This document shows positions 17,159 through 26,245 of a stretch of DNA of 64,000 nt, in pieces; the stretch's first letter is position 1, and each line of letters begins with the position of its first letter. The DNA is taken from assembly GCF_018613695.1 (NCBI RefSeq), contig NZ_JAGGPR010000008.1:85845-149844 (forward strand), in the 5' to 3' direction. This stretch comes from Arthrobacter sp. ISL-95. Lineage in GTDB: Bacteria; Actinomycetota; Actinomycetes; Actinomycetales; Micrococcaceae. The notes beneath the pieces were generated by a model, which ran no database searches, was not told the DNA's origin, and saw only the letters and a list, made by a program, of their open reading frames with translations. The position numbers and the translations under genes were made by a program.

Positions 17159-18178
17159 ATGGCCATCATCAAGCGCTACCCCTGGGTCAGCCACTTCCTC
17201 GGCAGCCCCACCGGTTACGTCGTCCACCTGCAGAAAGGCGCAGTCAAGCACCAAGGAGTTGGACAGGCGTTCTTCTTCCGCCCCGCGAACTCCGTCCTCA
17301 GCGAGGTTCCCGTGGATGATCAGGAACTGCCCACCCTCTTCCACGCCATCACCCGCGACCACCAGGACGTCAGCGTTCAGGCCAACGTGACGTACCGCTT
17401 CATTGATCCCGTGGCTGTCTCTACCCGCCTCGACTTCGGACTGCAGAATGCGGGCAAGGCCCCGGCAACCGGACGCGAGCAGGTGTCCACGATCATCGGC
17501 CAGCTGTGCCAAAGCCACGCGATCGACCAGATCGCCACCACCACTCTGGCCGAAGCACTGGAACGCGGGGTGAGCCAACTCCGACTGGTCCTCACCGAAG
17601 CGTTGCGGGCCGACGCCAGGCTGCAGTCCACCGGCATTGAGATCCTCGGCGTGCAGGTCCTCGCTGTGCGGCCCGAATCCGATGTTGAACGCGCACTGCA
17701 GACTCCGGTTCGCGAGCAGCTCCAAGCCGAAGCGGACCGGGCTGTGTACGAGAGGCGGGCAGTCGCCGTCGAACGTGAACGCACCATTTCCGAGAACGAG
17801 ATGGCGAGCCAAATCGAACTGGCCGTCCGCCGTGAAAACCTGGTGGCACAGGAAGGCGCGAACGCCCGCCGCGCAGCTGAAGAGAAAGCTGCGGCAGGAC
17901 TCATCGAGGCGCAGGGTTCAGCTGAACGACAGGGTATTGGTGCAGCAGCCGAGGCCAACCAGATCCGACTGGTCGGCGAAGCAGCTGCAGCCCGCGAAGC
18001 CGCCACCATGGAGGTCTACCGCAGCATGGAGCAAGCCACACTCCTCGCCTTGGCACTCAAAGATGCAGCCGGCAGCTTGCCGAACATCGGGAACCTCACC
18101 ATCACCCCGGACCTGCTCAGCGGAGCACTGGCCGGGCTGTTCAAGGAACCGGCCGTTACTGTTGAAGCCACCAAGTAA
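17159..18178 (+). CDS. SPFH (band 7) domain protein
   Basis: A 339-residue protein with an SPFH domain at about residues 15-180 (GYVVHLQKGAVKHQG, QANVTYRFIDPVAV, ILGVQVLAVRPESDVERAL), followed by an Ala/Glu-rich coiled coil (about 180-300) and a short C-terminal tail. No N-terminal membrane anchor is seen, unlike flotillin or stomatin, so a cytosolic or peripheral oligomer is likely. It is the first gene after operator 2 and is followed after 9 bp by the NAD-kinase-like gene, so they are one operon. Function of this SPFH group is not known. Confidence 0.88.
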   Translation: MAIIKRYPWVSHFLGSPTGYVVHLQKGAVKHQGVGQAFFFRPANSVLSEVPVDDQELPTLFHAITRDHQDVSVQANVTYRFIDPVAVSTRLDFGLQNAGKAPATGREQVSTIIGQLCQSHAIDQIATTTLAEALERGVSQLRLVLTEALRADARLQSTGIEILGVQVLAVRPESDVERALQTPVREQLQAEADRAVYERRAVAVERERTISENEMASQIELAVRRENLVAQEGANARRAAEEKAAAGLIEAQGSAERQGIGAAAEANQIRLVGEAAAAREAATMEVYRSMEQATLLALALKDAAGSLPNIGNLTITPDLLSGALAGLFKEPAVTVEATK

Positions 18179-18187
18179 GGACCCATC

Positions 18188-19090
18188 ATGGCAACCCCGC
18201 GCATCGTCATCGTCCACCGGCGAACCGAACTCCAGGAACTCCTGGACCGGCATGCCACCCGGGGCCAGGCCGAATTTTTCCTCCGCACCCGTGGCCGCAG
18301 CATCCAGGACGTGCAGGACCGTCACGATCGACTCACTTCCGCACTCGCAACCATTAGGGCGGCAGTACCTTCCGATTGGCGGCAGGCAGAAGTGGAACGC
18401 GCGGACCTCAGCCGCTTCCTACTCACGGCCGAGGACATCATTGCCGTGGTGGGGCAGGACGGGTTGGTGGCGAACGTTGCCAAGTATCTGAACGGCCAAC
18501 CGGTGATCGGCATCGACCCGGAGCCGGGCGCCAACCCCGGCGTCCTTGTCCGGCATACTCCGGCGGCGGCTGCAGCTCTCCTGGGTGCCGGCGACGTTGC
18601 CCGCCTTCGCTGCCAAGACCTCACCACCGTGACGGCAACGCTCGACGACGGTCAGCAGCTTTCCGCGCTCAACGAAGTCTTCGTCGGGCACGCCTCACAC
18701 CAGTCGGCGAAGTACACCGTCACCGCGCCCAGTTTCACCCAGCCCGGCGGACAAACCGAGCGGCAATCGTCGTCGGGCCTTATCGTTTCCACCGGTACAG
18801 GCGCCACCGGCTGGTGCGCCTCCATCGCCTTGGAGCGCGGCGGGCGTGCCTCGCCGGCACCCACCGATCCGCGGCTCGCGTGGTTCGTCCGCGAAGCGTG
18901 GCCCTCCCCCGTCACCGGCGCCACACTGACTGAAGGCGTCCTGGACTCCGGCGAAGTCCTGCGGGTTACCGTGGCTTCCGATCAGCTGGTGGTGTTCGGC
19001 GATGGCATGGAAGATGACCGGCTGACGGCGTCATGGGGGCAGGAGATCACCATCCAGTTGGGGCAGCGGCCGCTGCGGTTGGTTGTTTGA
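18188..19090 (+). CDS. NAD-kinase-like protein, divergent
   Basis: A 300-residue protein with the fold pattern of ATP-NAD kinase but altered motifs: GGDG is GQDG (residues 89-92), the LNEV motif is kept (161-164), and the usual sTPTGSTAY segment is STGTGATGW (201-209). The conserved Asp of the first motif is kept. It probably binds NAD(H) or a related nucleotide; kinase activity is uncertain. It is coupled to the SPFH gene and both follow a NrtR-type operator, which supports a link to NAD or ADP-ribose metabolism. It lies 9 bp after the SPFH stop with its own ribosome site (AAGGACCC). Confidence 0.82.
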   Translation: MATPRIVIVHRRTELQELLDRHATRGQAEFFLRTRGRSIQDVQDRHDRLTSALATIRAAVPSDWRQAEVERADLSRFLLTAEDIIAVVGQDGLVANVAKYLNGQPVIGIDPEPGANPGVLVRHTPAAAAALLGAGDVARLRCQDLTTVTATLDDGQQLSALNEVFVGHASHQSAKYTVTAPSFTQPGGQTERQSSSGLIVSTGTGATGWCASIALERGGRASPAPTDPRLAWFVREAWPSPVTGATLTEGVLDSGEVLRVTVASDQLVVFGDGMEDDRLTASWGQEITIQLGQRPLRLVV

Positions 19091-19282
19091 TCCGCAGGCG
19101 TGCGGCCACCACCTACATTGATCCCCAATCCCAACCGACACGCCGCCTTCAAGCCGCGTCGTGATCCGACAACCACCAAAGTTAGTGGTGGCGGCCCGCA
19201 CGCAACAGGAAAACCTCTCCAATTAGTCCATTCGATGAAGTATTCTGGTGACTCCCGTCCCAGCCTTATCCAAGGAGCTTCC

Positions 19283-20227
19283 GTGAGTCATGCCGTGCCG
19301 GCGACAGAGCAACAGCGCGAAGCGGAAAGGCGTCCACGTGGCGCGGGCAGCAACGCCGTCCTGGCAATAGTGATCGGCGTCCTTGCCGGGGCACTCGGCC
19401 TCGCCCCTTGGTGGATTTCAGGCGCGAAGCTGCCGCTTCAGAACCTGTGGGCTACGCAGGTCATGCCGGACCAGATGCCCTTGGCGCTCCTGCCACTGAG
19501 TCAGTATGAAGTGCTCACCATCGTTGCCCTCCTCACGACGGGTGGCGCAACGGCCGGGCTGGCTGTACGCATCTGGGCTCCGGTCCGACGGCGACTCACT
19601 ACGTGGTGCGCTGTCCTCGGACTACTCGTGGTCCACATAACTGCCACCGTGCAATCATTCTCGCTTCTCGACCAAGGTTTGATGGACGGAACCCTGGCTG
19701 AGTACTACCGTGCAGGACTGTTGGCTGGCGTCATTGGCTCCATCCTCGCCGCGGTCGTGGCTCTCTTGCTGATTTCTTCAAGGTCCACTGTGGCAACAAC
19801 CCTTGGATGCGGACTTATGGCGGTCCCATTTACGTCCTGGGCCGTTGAATGGGTGGTTGGGGCGGTGGGGCACAGCAATGTGCCGATCGAGGTCTCAATC
19901 ATTGCCCACTGGATCCCTGCGATCATTGTCGGTTGTGCCTTGGCTTGGTGTGGGGTGAAGCCGCTGGGCCGCATGGCAATTTGGGTCGTGAACCTTGCAC
20001 TCCTGTGGGTCATTCCTGCCGTTTTTACTGCCGTCCAGTCAGTTCTGGGGACGCGGGTGATCGCTGGCGACATTCCTGAAATGTTGCTGATGGGCAGGCA
20101 AGTTTTGACAGCAGCCCTAGGTCCCGACGGCGGCGCTGTGCCCACGGTGTTGTTGGCCTTGGCCGTCGGGCTGGTTGGCCTGGGGGTCCGGATCATCGCT
20201 GCACGGAGAGGCCCAGACACGGCCTGA
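19283..20227 (+). CDS. Multi-span membrane protein of unknown function
   Basis: A 314-residue protein with about eight membrane segments (first: AVLAIVIGVLAGALGLAPWWI). The GTG start at 19283 has a strong ribosome site (AAGGAGCTTCC) and gives a 28-residue hydrophilic N-terminus; the frame is open from 19100 but upstream residues look non-coding. No transporter or enzyme motif recognised. It is alone between the NAD-kinase-like gene (192 bp upstream) and gamma-glutamyltransferase. Confidence 0.75.
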   Translation: MSHAVPATEQQREAERRPRGAGSNAVLAIVIGVLAGALGLAPWWISGAKLPLQNLWATQVMPDQMPLALLPLSQYEVLTIVALLTTGGATAGLAVRIWAPVRRRLTTWCAVLGLLVVHITATVQSFSLLDQGLMDGTLAEYYRAGLLAGVIGSILAAVVALLLISSRSTVATTLGCGLMAVPFTSWAVEWVVGAVGHSNVPIEVSIIAHWIPAIIVGCALAWCGVKPLGRMAIWVVNLALLWVIPAVFTAVQSVLGTRVIAGDIPEMLLMGRQVLTAALGPDGGAVPTVLLALAVGLVGLGVRIIAARRGPDTA

Positions 20228-20334
20228 ATACCGATTCTGCGTCAAGAATCAACCGTTGTTCCCCACCGAACCCCGCGATAGGGTGACCGGACCGTCCACC
20301 CACATCATCGTCTGGAACAACTCTGGGAGACACC

Positions 20335-22176
20335 ATGACACATGTGAGACGTCAACTGGCCGCGGTCACGGCAGCCTTGGCGCTGACCGCGACGAGCGGC
20401 GCGATGGCCAGCCCGGCCTTCGCAGACCCGCGCGAAACAGACAAGACAGCCACGGCCAGCGGATATGGCGGCGCCGTGAGCACCGTGGATCCCGAAGCTT
20501 CCGCAGCCGCTATCGAAGTCCTAAGAAAGGGTGGCAATGCTGCCGACGCCGCCGTCGCCGCAGCAGCAACCCTGGGAGTCACCGAGCCCTACAGTGCAGG
20601 CATCGGTGGCGGTGGCTACTTCGTTTTCTATGACGCGAAGACCAAGCAGGTTGGGACCATCGACGGCCGCGAAACCGCGCCCGCGGGCATGCCGACCGAC
20701 GCCTTCATTAATCCCGCAGACCCCGAGGGAAAGCCCTATAACTTCACGCCGGAACTCGTGACCAGTGGCGTTTCCGTGGGCGTACCCGGCTCTCCCGCAA
20801 CATGGGAGCGGGCGCTGGAACGCTGGGGAACTCTGGACCTCGGTGAGGCCCTGAAGCCGGCTATCAAGGTGGCAAACCGTGGTTTTGTTGTGGACGAGAC
20901 CTTCCGGCAACAAACGTTGGACAACAAGCTCCGCTTCGACGCGTTCACCTCCACACAGGACCTGTTCCTTCCCGGCGGTGACGCGCCCGCCGTCGGAAGT
21001 GTTTTCAAGAACCACGACCTCGCGGCGACCTATAGGCAACTCGCCAAAGAAGGCACGGACGCCTTCTACGGCGGCCCACTTGCCGAGGAAATCGTCAACA
21101 CAGTGCAGGCTCCGCCGAAGACCGCCACAACCAAGCTTCCCGTCCCCGTCGGTTTCATGACCACCCAGGATCTGGCCAACTATAAGGTGGTGGACCAAGA
21201 CCCAACCAAGGTTGAGTACCGCGGCTATGAGGTCTACGGCATGGCTCCTTCCAGCAGTGGCGGCACCACAGTGGGTGAGTCGCTGAACATCCTGGAGAAC
21301 TACGACCTCAAAGGCATGAAACCAGTGGATGCCCTGCACCATTACATCGAGGCCAGCTCGCTGGCATTCGCGGATCGTGGTGCATACGTTGGCGATCCTG
21401 CTTTCGTAAATGTCCCTACCAAGGCAGTGCTGGATGATGTCTTTGCCAAGGAACGCTCCTGCGAGATTGATCCACTGGCAGCCGCGCCCAAGCCTGTAGC
21501 CCCCGGCAATGTAGAGACGTACGACGGCGCGTGCCCGGCTGCCGCGGCGCCCCTCGCCAATGAAACGGATACAGAAAACATCTCCACCACCAACATGACG
21601 GTCGCCGACAAGTGGGGCAACGTTGTGGAATACACGCTGACAATTGAGCAGACAGGCGGTTCAGGAATCGTCGTTCCGGGCCGAGGGTTCCTGCTCAACA
21701 ACGAGCTGACTGACTTCAGCACCGTCTATGACCCCAAGGATCCCAACCGGATCGAACCGAACAAGCGGCCGCGGTCCTCAATGTCGCCCACCATCATCCT
21801 GAAGGACCAGAAGCCGTTCCTGGCACTGGGCTCCCCTGGCGGTTCAACCATCATCACGACGGTGCTGCAGACCATCCTGAACCGCGTGGACTTGGGAATG
21901 ACAGTCTCCGAGGCCCTTGCTGCGCCACGTACTTCTCCGCGAAACGGTGCCACGGTCAGCTCCGAGCCTGCGTTCATCGATGCCTACGGTCCTGCCTTGG
22001 AGTCGCTTGGACATGATCTGGTTCCGGCTGGTGACGCCTTTACTTCGGCTGCCGAGATCGGCGCCGCAACCGCCATTGAGTTCAACAAGGACGGATCGCT
22101 GACTGCGGCCGCGGAGCCTGAACGCCGTGGCGGAGGTTCTGCGATGGTAGTGAAACCGAGCAAGCCCGGCAGGTAA
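20335..22176 (+). CDS. ggt: Gamma-glutamyltransferase, secreted
   Basis: A 613-residue Ntn-hydrolase precursor. It has a signal peptide (RRQLAAVTAALALTATSGAMA, cleavage near ASPAFA). The large subunit contains GGNAADAAVAAAATLGVTEPYSAGIGGG and the oxyanion region. Self-cleavage should be before Thr 418 in the TTN motif, which is TTH in most family members; the GNVVEYTLTIEQTGGSGIV segment and SPGGSTIITTVLQTILN of the small subunit follow. It cleaves gamma-glutamyl bonds of glutathione and similar peptides outside the cell. A GGGAGACACC ribosome site precedes the ATG. Confidence 0.93.
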   Translation: MTHVRRQLAAVTAALALTATSGAMASPAFADPRETDKTATASGYGGAVSTVDPEASAAAIEVLRKGGNAADAAVAAAATLGVTEPYSAGIGGGGYFVFYDAKTKQVGTIDGRETAPAGMPTDAFINPADPEGKPYNFTPELVTSGVSVGVPGSPATWERALERWGTLDLGEALKPAIKVANRGFVVDETFRQQTLDNKLRFDAFTSTQDLFLPGGDAPAVGSVFKNHDLAATYRQLAKEGTDAFYGGPLAEEIVNTVQAPPKTATTKLPVPVGFMTTQDLANYKVVDQDPTKVEYRGYEVYGMAPSSSGGTTVGESLNILENYDLKGMKPVDALHHYIEASSLAFADRGAYVGDPAFVNVPTKAVLDDVFAKERSCEIDPLAAAPKPVAPGNVETYDGACPAAAAPLANETDTENISTTNMTVADKWGNVVEYTLTIEQTGGSGIVVPGRGFLLNNELTDFSTVYDPKDPNRIEPNKRPRSSMSPTIILKDQKPFLALGSPGGSTIITTVLQTILNRVDLGMTVSEALAAPRTSPRNGATVSSEPAFIDAYGPALESLGHDLVPAGDAFTSAAEIGAATAIEFNKDGSLTAAAEPERRGGGSAMVVKPSKPGR

Positions 22177-22199
22177 CGGGTAGCTCAGTAGCGAACTGC

Positions 22200-22385
22200 T
22201 CAGGGTCGGCGGTCCTTCTTTACCTCCCGGCTGAACCTCCACAGCGCCACCAGGGATGCAGCCGCGATGACGATTCCGGAAAGCGTGGACCACCAAGGTT
22301 GATCTGAAGTGGAGACGAAAATGGACACAGCATAGGCGCCGAGAATCAGTGCCAAAAAGAGCCAAACCAACGGACTGCGGTTCAT
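22200..22385 (-). CDS. Small two-span membrane protein, last gene of the RiPP operon
   Basis: A 61-residue protein with two membrane segments (LVWLFLALILGAYAVSIFV and LSGIVIAAASLVALWRF) and a basic tail (REVKKDRRP). AAGGAATTCGCA before the ATG is a proper ribosome site. It follows the second permease by 31 bp in the same direction, so it is probably cotranscribed with the daptide-type cluster. A role in self-protection is possible from the position only. Confidence 0.6.
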   Translation of the reverse strand: MNRSPLVWLFLALILGAYAVSIFVSTSDQPWWSTLSGIVIAAASLVALWRFSREVKKDRRP

Positions 22386-22416
22386 TGCGAATTCCTTAAT
22401 TGAAGTAGATGAAATG

Positions 22417-23118
22417 TCAGGCCAGATCCCGATTCAGGAACACCCCGTAAGCAACCGCTATAACTACTACAAGCCAGATTGCGGCTCCTACAAAAGAACC
22501 GGATGCTGGTATGTGGACAGCTATTTGATCAGCCCAGTCAGCGGCCAAGACAGGGAAGAGGAACTTTTCGGCCTGGCCCAACCTACTGGCCAGGAGCCCC
22601 GGAAGTACCAAGCTCAGAGGCACAACGAAGAGGCTCACCATGTGGCCGCGTATGAGGGATCCGATAGCAAAGCCCCACAGCGACCCCATGGCCGCCGTAC
22701 AGGCGAAGGCCAGGACTGTTTGAAGTGTGACTCCCCAGGCACCGGTCACGAGTTCTCCGGACACACCGAACAGGACGCCTACGGTCGCTCCAACCAGGAG
22801 GGCCGTGGACGTAGTAGTGGCTACCCGGGCAGCGAACGCCGGTCCCCGTTGGAACAGCAGCACCCGGCGTGTGAAGCACCCCGCCCGATAGTCCGATGTG
22901 AAGGAGAAGGATCCCGCCACCGCAGCTGCCGTAAGCATGAGTGACATCCCTGCTTGCAGGAGAACGCGGTCAATCCCAGACGGCATTTGGGGTTCAAGCA
23001 TGGCCATGCCAATGAGTATGCCCACGAGTCCCAGCACCAGCAGGGCGCAGATGGCTGACACCAGCCACAACCAAGGCCGCCTCATATCAGAGAGGAAAGC
23101 GGGCACCATATGAACCAT
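22417..23118 (-). CDS. ABC-2 type permease, RiPP export subunit
   Basis: A 233-residue protein with six predicted membrane segments and the organisation of ABC-2 permeases (VVPLSLVLPGLLASRLG between the later helices). The start codon follows directly on the stop of the first permease with no gap (TAGATG), so translation is coupled. With the first permease and the ATPase it should form the export or self-protection pump for the mature peptides. Confidence 0.82.
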   Translation of the reverse strand: MVHMVPAFLSDMRRPWLWLVSAICALLVLGLVGILIGMAMLEPQMPSGIDRVLLQAGMSLMLTAAAVAGSFSFTSDYRAGCFTRRVLLFQRGPAFAARVATTTSTALLVGATVGVLFGVSGELVTGAWGVTLQTVLAFACTAAMGSLWGFAIGSLIRGHMVSLFVVPLSLVLPGLLASRLGQAEKFLFPVLAADWADQIAVHIPASGSFVGAAIWLVVVIAVAYGVFLNRDLA

Positions 23119-23868
23119 CTAGGACTCCTTTCCTCTGAGAAGCCGCACTGAACAGAAAGCTGCCGCGAGGACCCAGCCAAGCGATACAAGAAAGGCTGGC
23201 AACGAGTCCAGAAGACCATCAAATGGCAGGGACGCAATTCCCGCCAAAGCCCCAGAAGGAAGCCAGCGCGCTATTTCAGGTGCGCTTCCCAGGAGCGGCA
23301 CTTCGAGGGCCAGCGGAATCAGTAAGGTGAGTATGGTGGTGGCGTAGTAATGCCGGATGATCCAACCCAGCGAACAACCCCACAAGGAACCCATGATGGT
23401 GGCAAGCACTACGCCAGACATCTGGTTCCATGACTCGGCGGCCAACAGTTTGTCCAGGACATCAAGGGGCAGCGAAAACGTCATGCTCACGCCCCACAGC
23501 ACTATTCCGGTAATGGCCGTGGAAAGACCAACGATCGCTGCGGCCAGGTACTTGGATATCAGCACCTGCTTCAGCCCTGACATCACCACACTGCGCCGCA
23601 GGGTTCCGTAATAGGACTCCCGGGTGACCAAATAGCTTCCTGCAAACGTAGCCACGGGCGCAATGCTCGCTGAAAGGGCCCAAAATGCCTGGACGTTTTC
23701 CGCCGCCGATAAGCCTTCCGAATTACTTGGCCAACCCAGAAAATTAGCAACAAACCAAGGGATCAGTGCGGTGAATGCCAGGATGCCGAGAACTGAATAA
23801 CCACTGACATACCGGAGGAGCTCTGAGCGTAGCCCACCCGCCATGATACTGACTGCGGCGCCATTCAT
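23119..23868 (-). CDS. ABC-2 type permease, RiPP export subunit
   Basis: A 249-residue permease starting MNGAAVSIMAGGLRSELLRY, with six membrane segments and the typical YLVTRESYYGTLRRSVVMSG region after the second helix, found in ABC-2 proteins of antibiotic transporters. The ATG at 23868 overlaps the ATPase stop by 4 bp, which fixes the start; a longer frame to 24075 is a by-product. It works with the ATPase (23865-24575) and the following permease. Confidence 0.85.
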   Translation of the reverse strand: MNGAAVSIMAGGLRSELLRYVSGYSVLGILAFTALIPWFVANFLGWPSNSEGLSAAENVQAFWALSASIAPVATFAGSYLVTRESYYGTLRRSVVMSGLKQVLISKYLAAAIVGLSTAITGIVLWGVSMTFSLPLDVLDKLLAAESWNQMSGVVLATIMGSLWGCSLGWIIRHYYATTILTLLIPLALEVPLLGSAPEIARWLPSGALAGIASLPFDGLLDSLPAFLVSLGWVLAAAFCSVRLLRGKES

Positions 23869-24575
23869 CGGGAGCCCTCCAGTATCTTGAAGTACGCGGA
23901 TTCCAGGCTGCCTCCACCGAGGGCCTTGGCCTCTTTGAGCGTGCCTCGGAACAGAGTCCGTTGCTTGAGAATCACCACTTCGTCCGCAACCTGTTCCAAC
24001 TCCATGAGCTGATGGCTTGAGACAAGAGCGCTCCCTCCGGACGCGGCGAATTCCCGGAGGAACCTCCGCAGCCACTGGATACCCTCAGGGTCCAGGCCAT
24101 TGGCGGGCTCATCAAGGACCAGCAGTTCCGGGCTGCCCACCAAAGCAGAAGCAATTCCCAGACGTTGGCGCATGCCCAGCGAGTAGTCCCGTACCTTCTT
24201 GTTTCCCTCCGATGCGAGATCCACCAACTCAAGCACGCGCTCTACATTCCCCCTATCAGCCCCCGCTGCCAGCTGGCAGATGTGCAGCTGCCGGCGTCCC
24301 GTCAGTCCGGGCTCCACATCCATGCCGTCCAGGTTCACGCCAACTTTGGTGGCGGGTCTGTGCAGTGTCCGGTAGTCACGGCCGAAGACGGTTGCACGCC
24401 CGGACGTTGCTTCCAAAAGACCGGTCAGCCCTGCGAGCGCGGTGCTTTTTCCGGCGCCGTTGGGACCAATCAGTCCCACCACACGTCCGGCCCGAACGTC
24501 GAAGGTCAGGTCCTCAACAGCGAACCGCGCGCCCCTCTTCTTACTGAACGCCTCGAAGCTGGCGTGGATTGTCAT
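23865..24575 (-). CDS. ABC transporter ATPase, RiPP export
   Basis: A 236-residue ATPase: Walker A GPNGAGKST (37-45), signature YSLGMRQRLGIASAL, Walker B LLVLDEPANGLDPEG, and H-loop SSHQLMELEQ. It belongs to the drug/lantibiotic-type (DRR/BcrA) group. The ATG at 24575 overlaps the M50 protease stop (ATGA); the longer frame to 24656 lies inside that gene. It energises the two permeases below it in the operon. Confidence 0.9.
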   Translation of the reverse strand: MTIHASFEAFSKKRGARFAVEDLTFDVRAGRVVGLIGPNGAGKSTALAGLTGLLEATSGRATVFGRDYRTLHRPATKVGVNLDGMDVEPGLTGRRQLHICQLAAGADRGNVERVLELVDLASEGNKKVRDYSLGMRQRLGIASALVGSPELLVLDEPANGLDPEGIQWLRRFLREFAASGGSALVSSHQLMELEQVADEVVILKQRTLFRGTLKEAKALGGGSLESAYFKILEGSR

Positions 24576-26245
24576 GAGTGCCCTCTCGTGGATTCGGTGG
24601 TTTGCCCGGATTGGCCCGGCCATAGCGGCGAGTTCACGGCCGCATCCCATAGCCACTCCCCCAAGCTCATCTCCTGTTGGCTTGTCACTTCGGCCCGTCC
24701 GGAGGAAGACAAGTTCATCCCTGATTCCAACTCGCTTGGATAGGCAAGTACCGGCAGGGTGTTGCCGGCCAGGGCGACGGGTGCAAGGGTGTCCAGGGCT
24801 GCCATGGAGTTCGACGGCGGCGGGGCACCGATGGTGGCCCGGCCCAGGTTTTCGTGGATGATCATTCCCTGCGATTGCAGAGTGACACGATCACCGGGTA
24901 CGAACGCCTTGCCGGAGCCTTGCAGCGGGGCCACCACCAGCAAGTCGCCGTCTGCATAGGTATAGCCGGCTACGGTTACGGGCCTTACTGGAACGAGCGC
25001 CATAAGCGCCCCGACAGCCAAGACCCCTACGCCGACAACGAGGATCTGCCTCCACGCCGGGCTTCCATTCCGGGTTGCACCACGGAAAAACCGAAAGACA
25101 CTCTTGGCGGCCATCACAAGCAACAGGCCAAGAACACCGAACACAACAAGGTGCCCAGCGTAGCCAAGCTGCAGGAAGATCGGCACGATTCTTTGGTAGC
25201 CGATTACCATGAAGGCCATGCCTGATAAGAAGCTCGCTAGACCGAACCAAGGCAGAACACCTTTGCTTGGTGAAGCGCGCCGGGACCCCAGAACGCGTGA
25301 GCTGACGACGTCTGCCAACGCATCGATCGATTTCTTCCGGAGATGGGGAATGTCTACGGCGGACATCAAGGCTACGTAGCCGTCCAATTTGATGAACGGA
25401 AAGAGGTTCAGCACCGCCACGGCGTAGCAAATCATCCCGTAGAGAACAGCTGCGTCCTTCACTGATGACTCCGGAAGAAACACCTGCACCGTCATGGCAA
25501 TACTCCCCAAGGCAACGTGCACCAATGGACCAGCAAGGGCAACGAGCACCCGCTGCTTCCCGGAACTCAATCGCCACCCATCGGTGACGTCGCAGAAGAA
25601 CGCAGGAGACAGGTAGAACAGCATGATGCCGATCCGCCGCGGGGTACCGCCAAAGTATGTGAGCGCCATGCCATGGCCCAGTTCGTGCAGCAACGTGGAC
25701 ACGAACATCGCTGCCACAACATATAGGTAGGCCTCCAAGGGAAGCGGCATTGAGAGGACACGCCACATACTCGGCCCCGCCAATAACGCACCGATCAGTC
25801 CACTGAGCAGAAGCAACAAGGCCGCGATGGCCCCACGGGGTCTCATCATGGTTGCGACTATGGGGCGGAACGTCTCCAACAGCCGTGCCGGATTGAACAG
25901 AGTGAACTGCACGGTGAAGGGCGGCCTGAACTGGACCCGTCGAGCCTCAGTTGGCCTGGCGCCGGGGTCGAAAATTCCCGTATGTGCCAGCTGGCGCACA
26001 ATCCCTTCAACGTCCGCAGGCGTCCAGACTGGTCCCATCAGCTGGGCGACCTGGGCCGGGTGCATGTTGCCGTCCACTGCTTTCAAGACACCGGCGACGT
26101 CGGACGAGACCCGCGCTTTCGGCACACCGTTGATGGCCACTATCCACGGCCCGCCTTCCTGCAGCGGCACGTCGATGGAAGCAGACGGCGCAAGCTGAAC
26201 CGGCCACTCGAGCTCGCTTTGGGCTGTCCTTCCCAACCTGCTCAT
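24572..26245 (-). CDS. M50-type intramembrane metalloprotease of the daptide cluster (MpaP-like)
   Basis: A 557-residue protein. Residues 1-100 look like a PqqD-type peptide-recognition winged helix (GPWIVAINGVPKARV, SDVAGVLKAVDG). The rest has about 12 membrane helices with the zinc motif HELGH at 187-191 and the third-ligand motif LDGY at 287-290, both intact. It should cut the leader from the modified precursors and may keep contact with the exporter. The start at 26245 overlaps the YcaO stop by 4 bp. A soluble-looking C-terminal part (about 440-557) follows and contains a beta-rich stretch similar to secretion adaptors (GDLLVVAPLQGSG), which is unusual for a simple protease. Confidence 0.87.
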   Translation of the reverse strand: MSRLGRTAQSELEWPVQLAPSASIDVPLQEGGPWIVAINGVPKARVSSDVAGVLKAVDGNMHPAQVAQLMGPVWTPADVEGIVRQLAHTGIFDPGARPTEARRVQFRPPFTVQFTLFNPARLLETFRPIVATMMRPRGAIAALLLLLSGLIGALLAGPSMWRVLSMPLPLEAYLYVVAAMFVSTLLHELGHGMALTYFGGTPRRIGIMLFYLSPAFFCDVTDGWRLSSGKQRVLVALAGPLVHVALGSIAMTVQVFLPESSVKDAAVLYGMICYAVAVLNLFPFIKLDGYVALMSAVDIPHLRKKSIDALADVVSSRVLGSRRASPSKGVLPWFGLASFLSGMAFMVIGYQRIVPIFLQLGYAGHLVVFGVLGLLLVMAAKSVFRFFRGATRNGSPAWRQILVVGVGVLAVGALMALVPVRPVTVAGYTYADGDLLVVAPLQGSGKAFVPGDRVTLQSQGMIIHENLGRATIGAPPPSNSMAALDTLAPVALAGNTLPVLAYPSELESGMNLSSSGRAEVTSQQEMSLGEWLWDAAVNSPLWPGQSGQTTESTRGHS

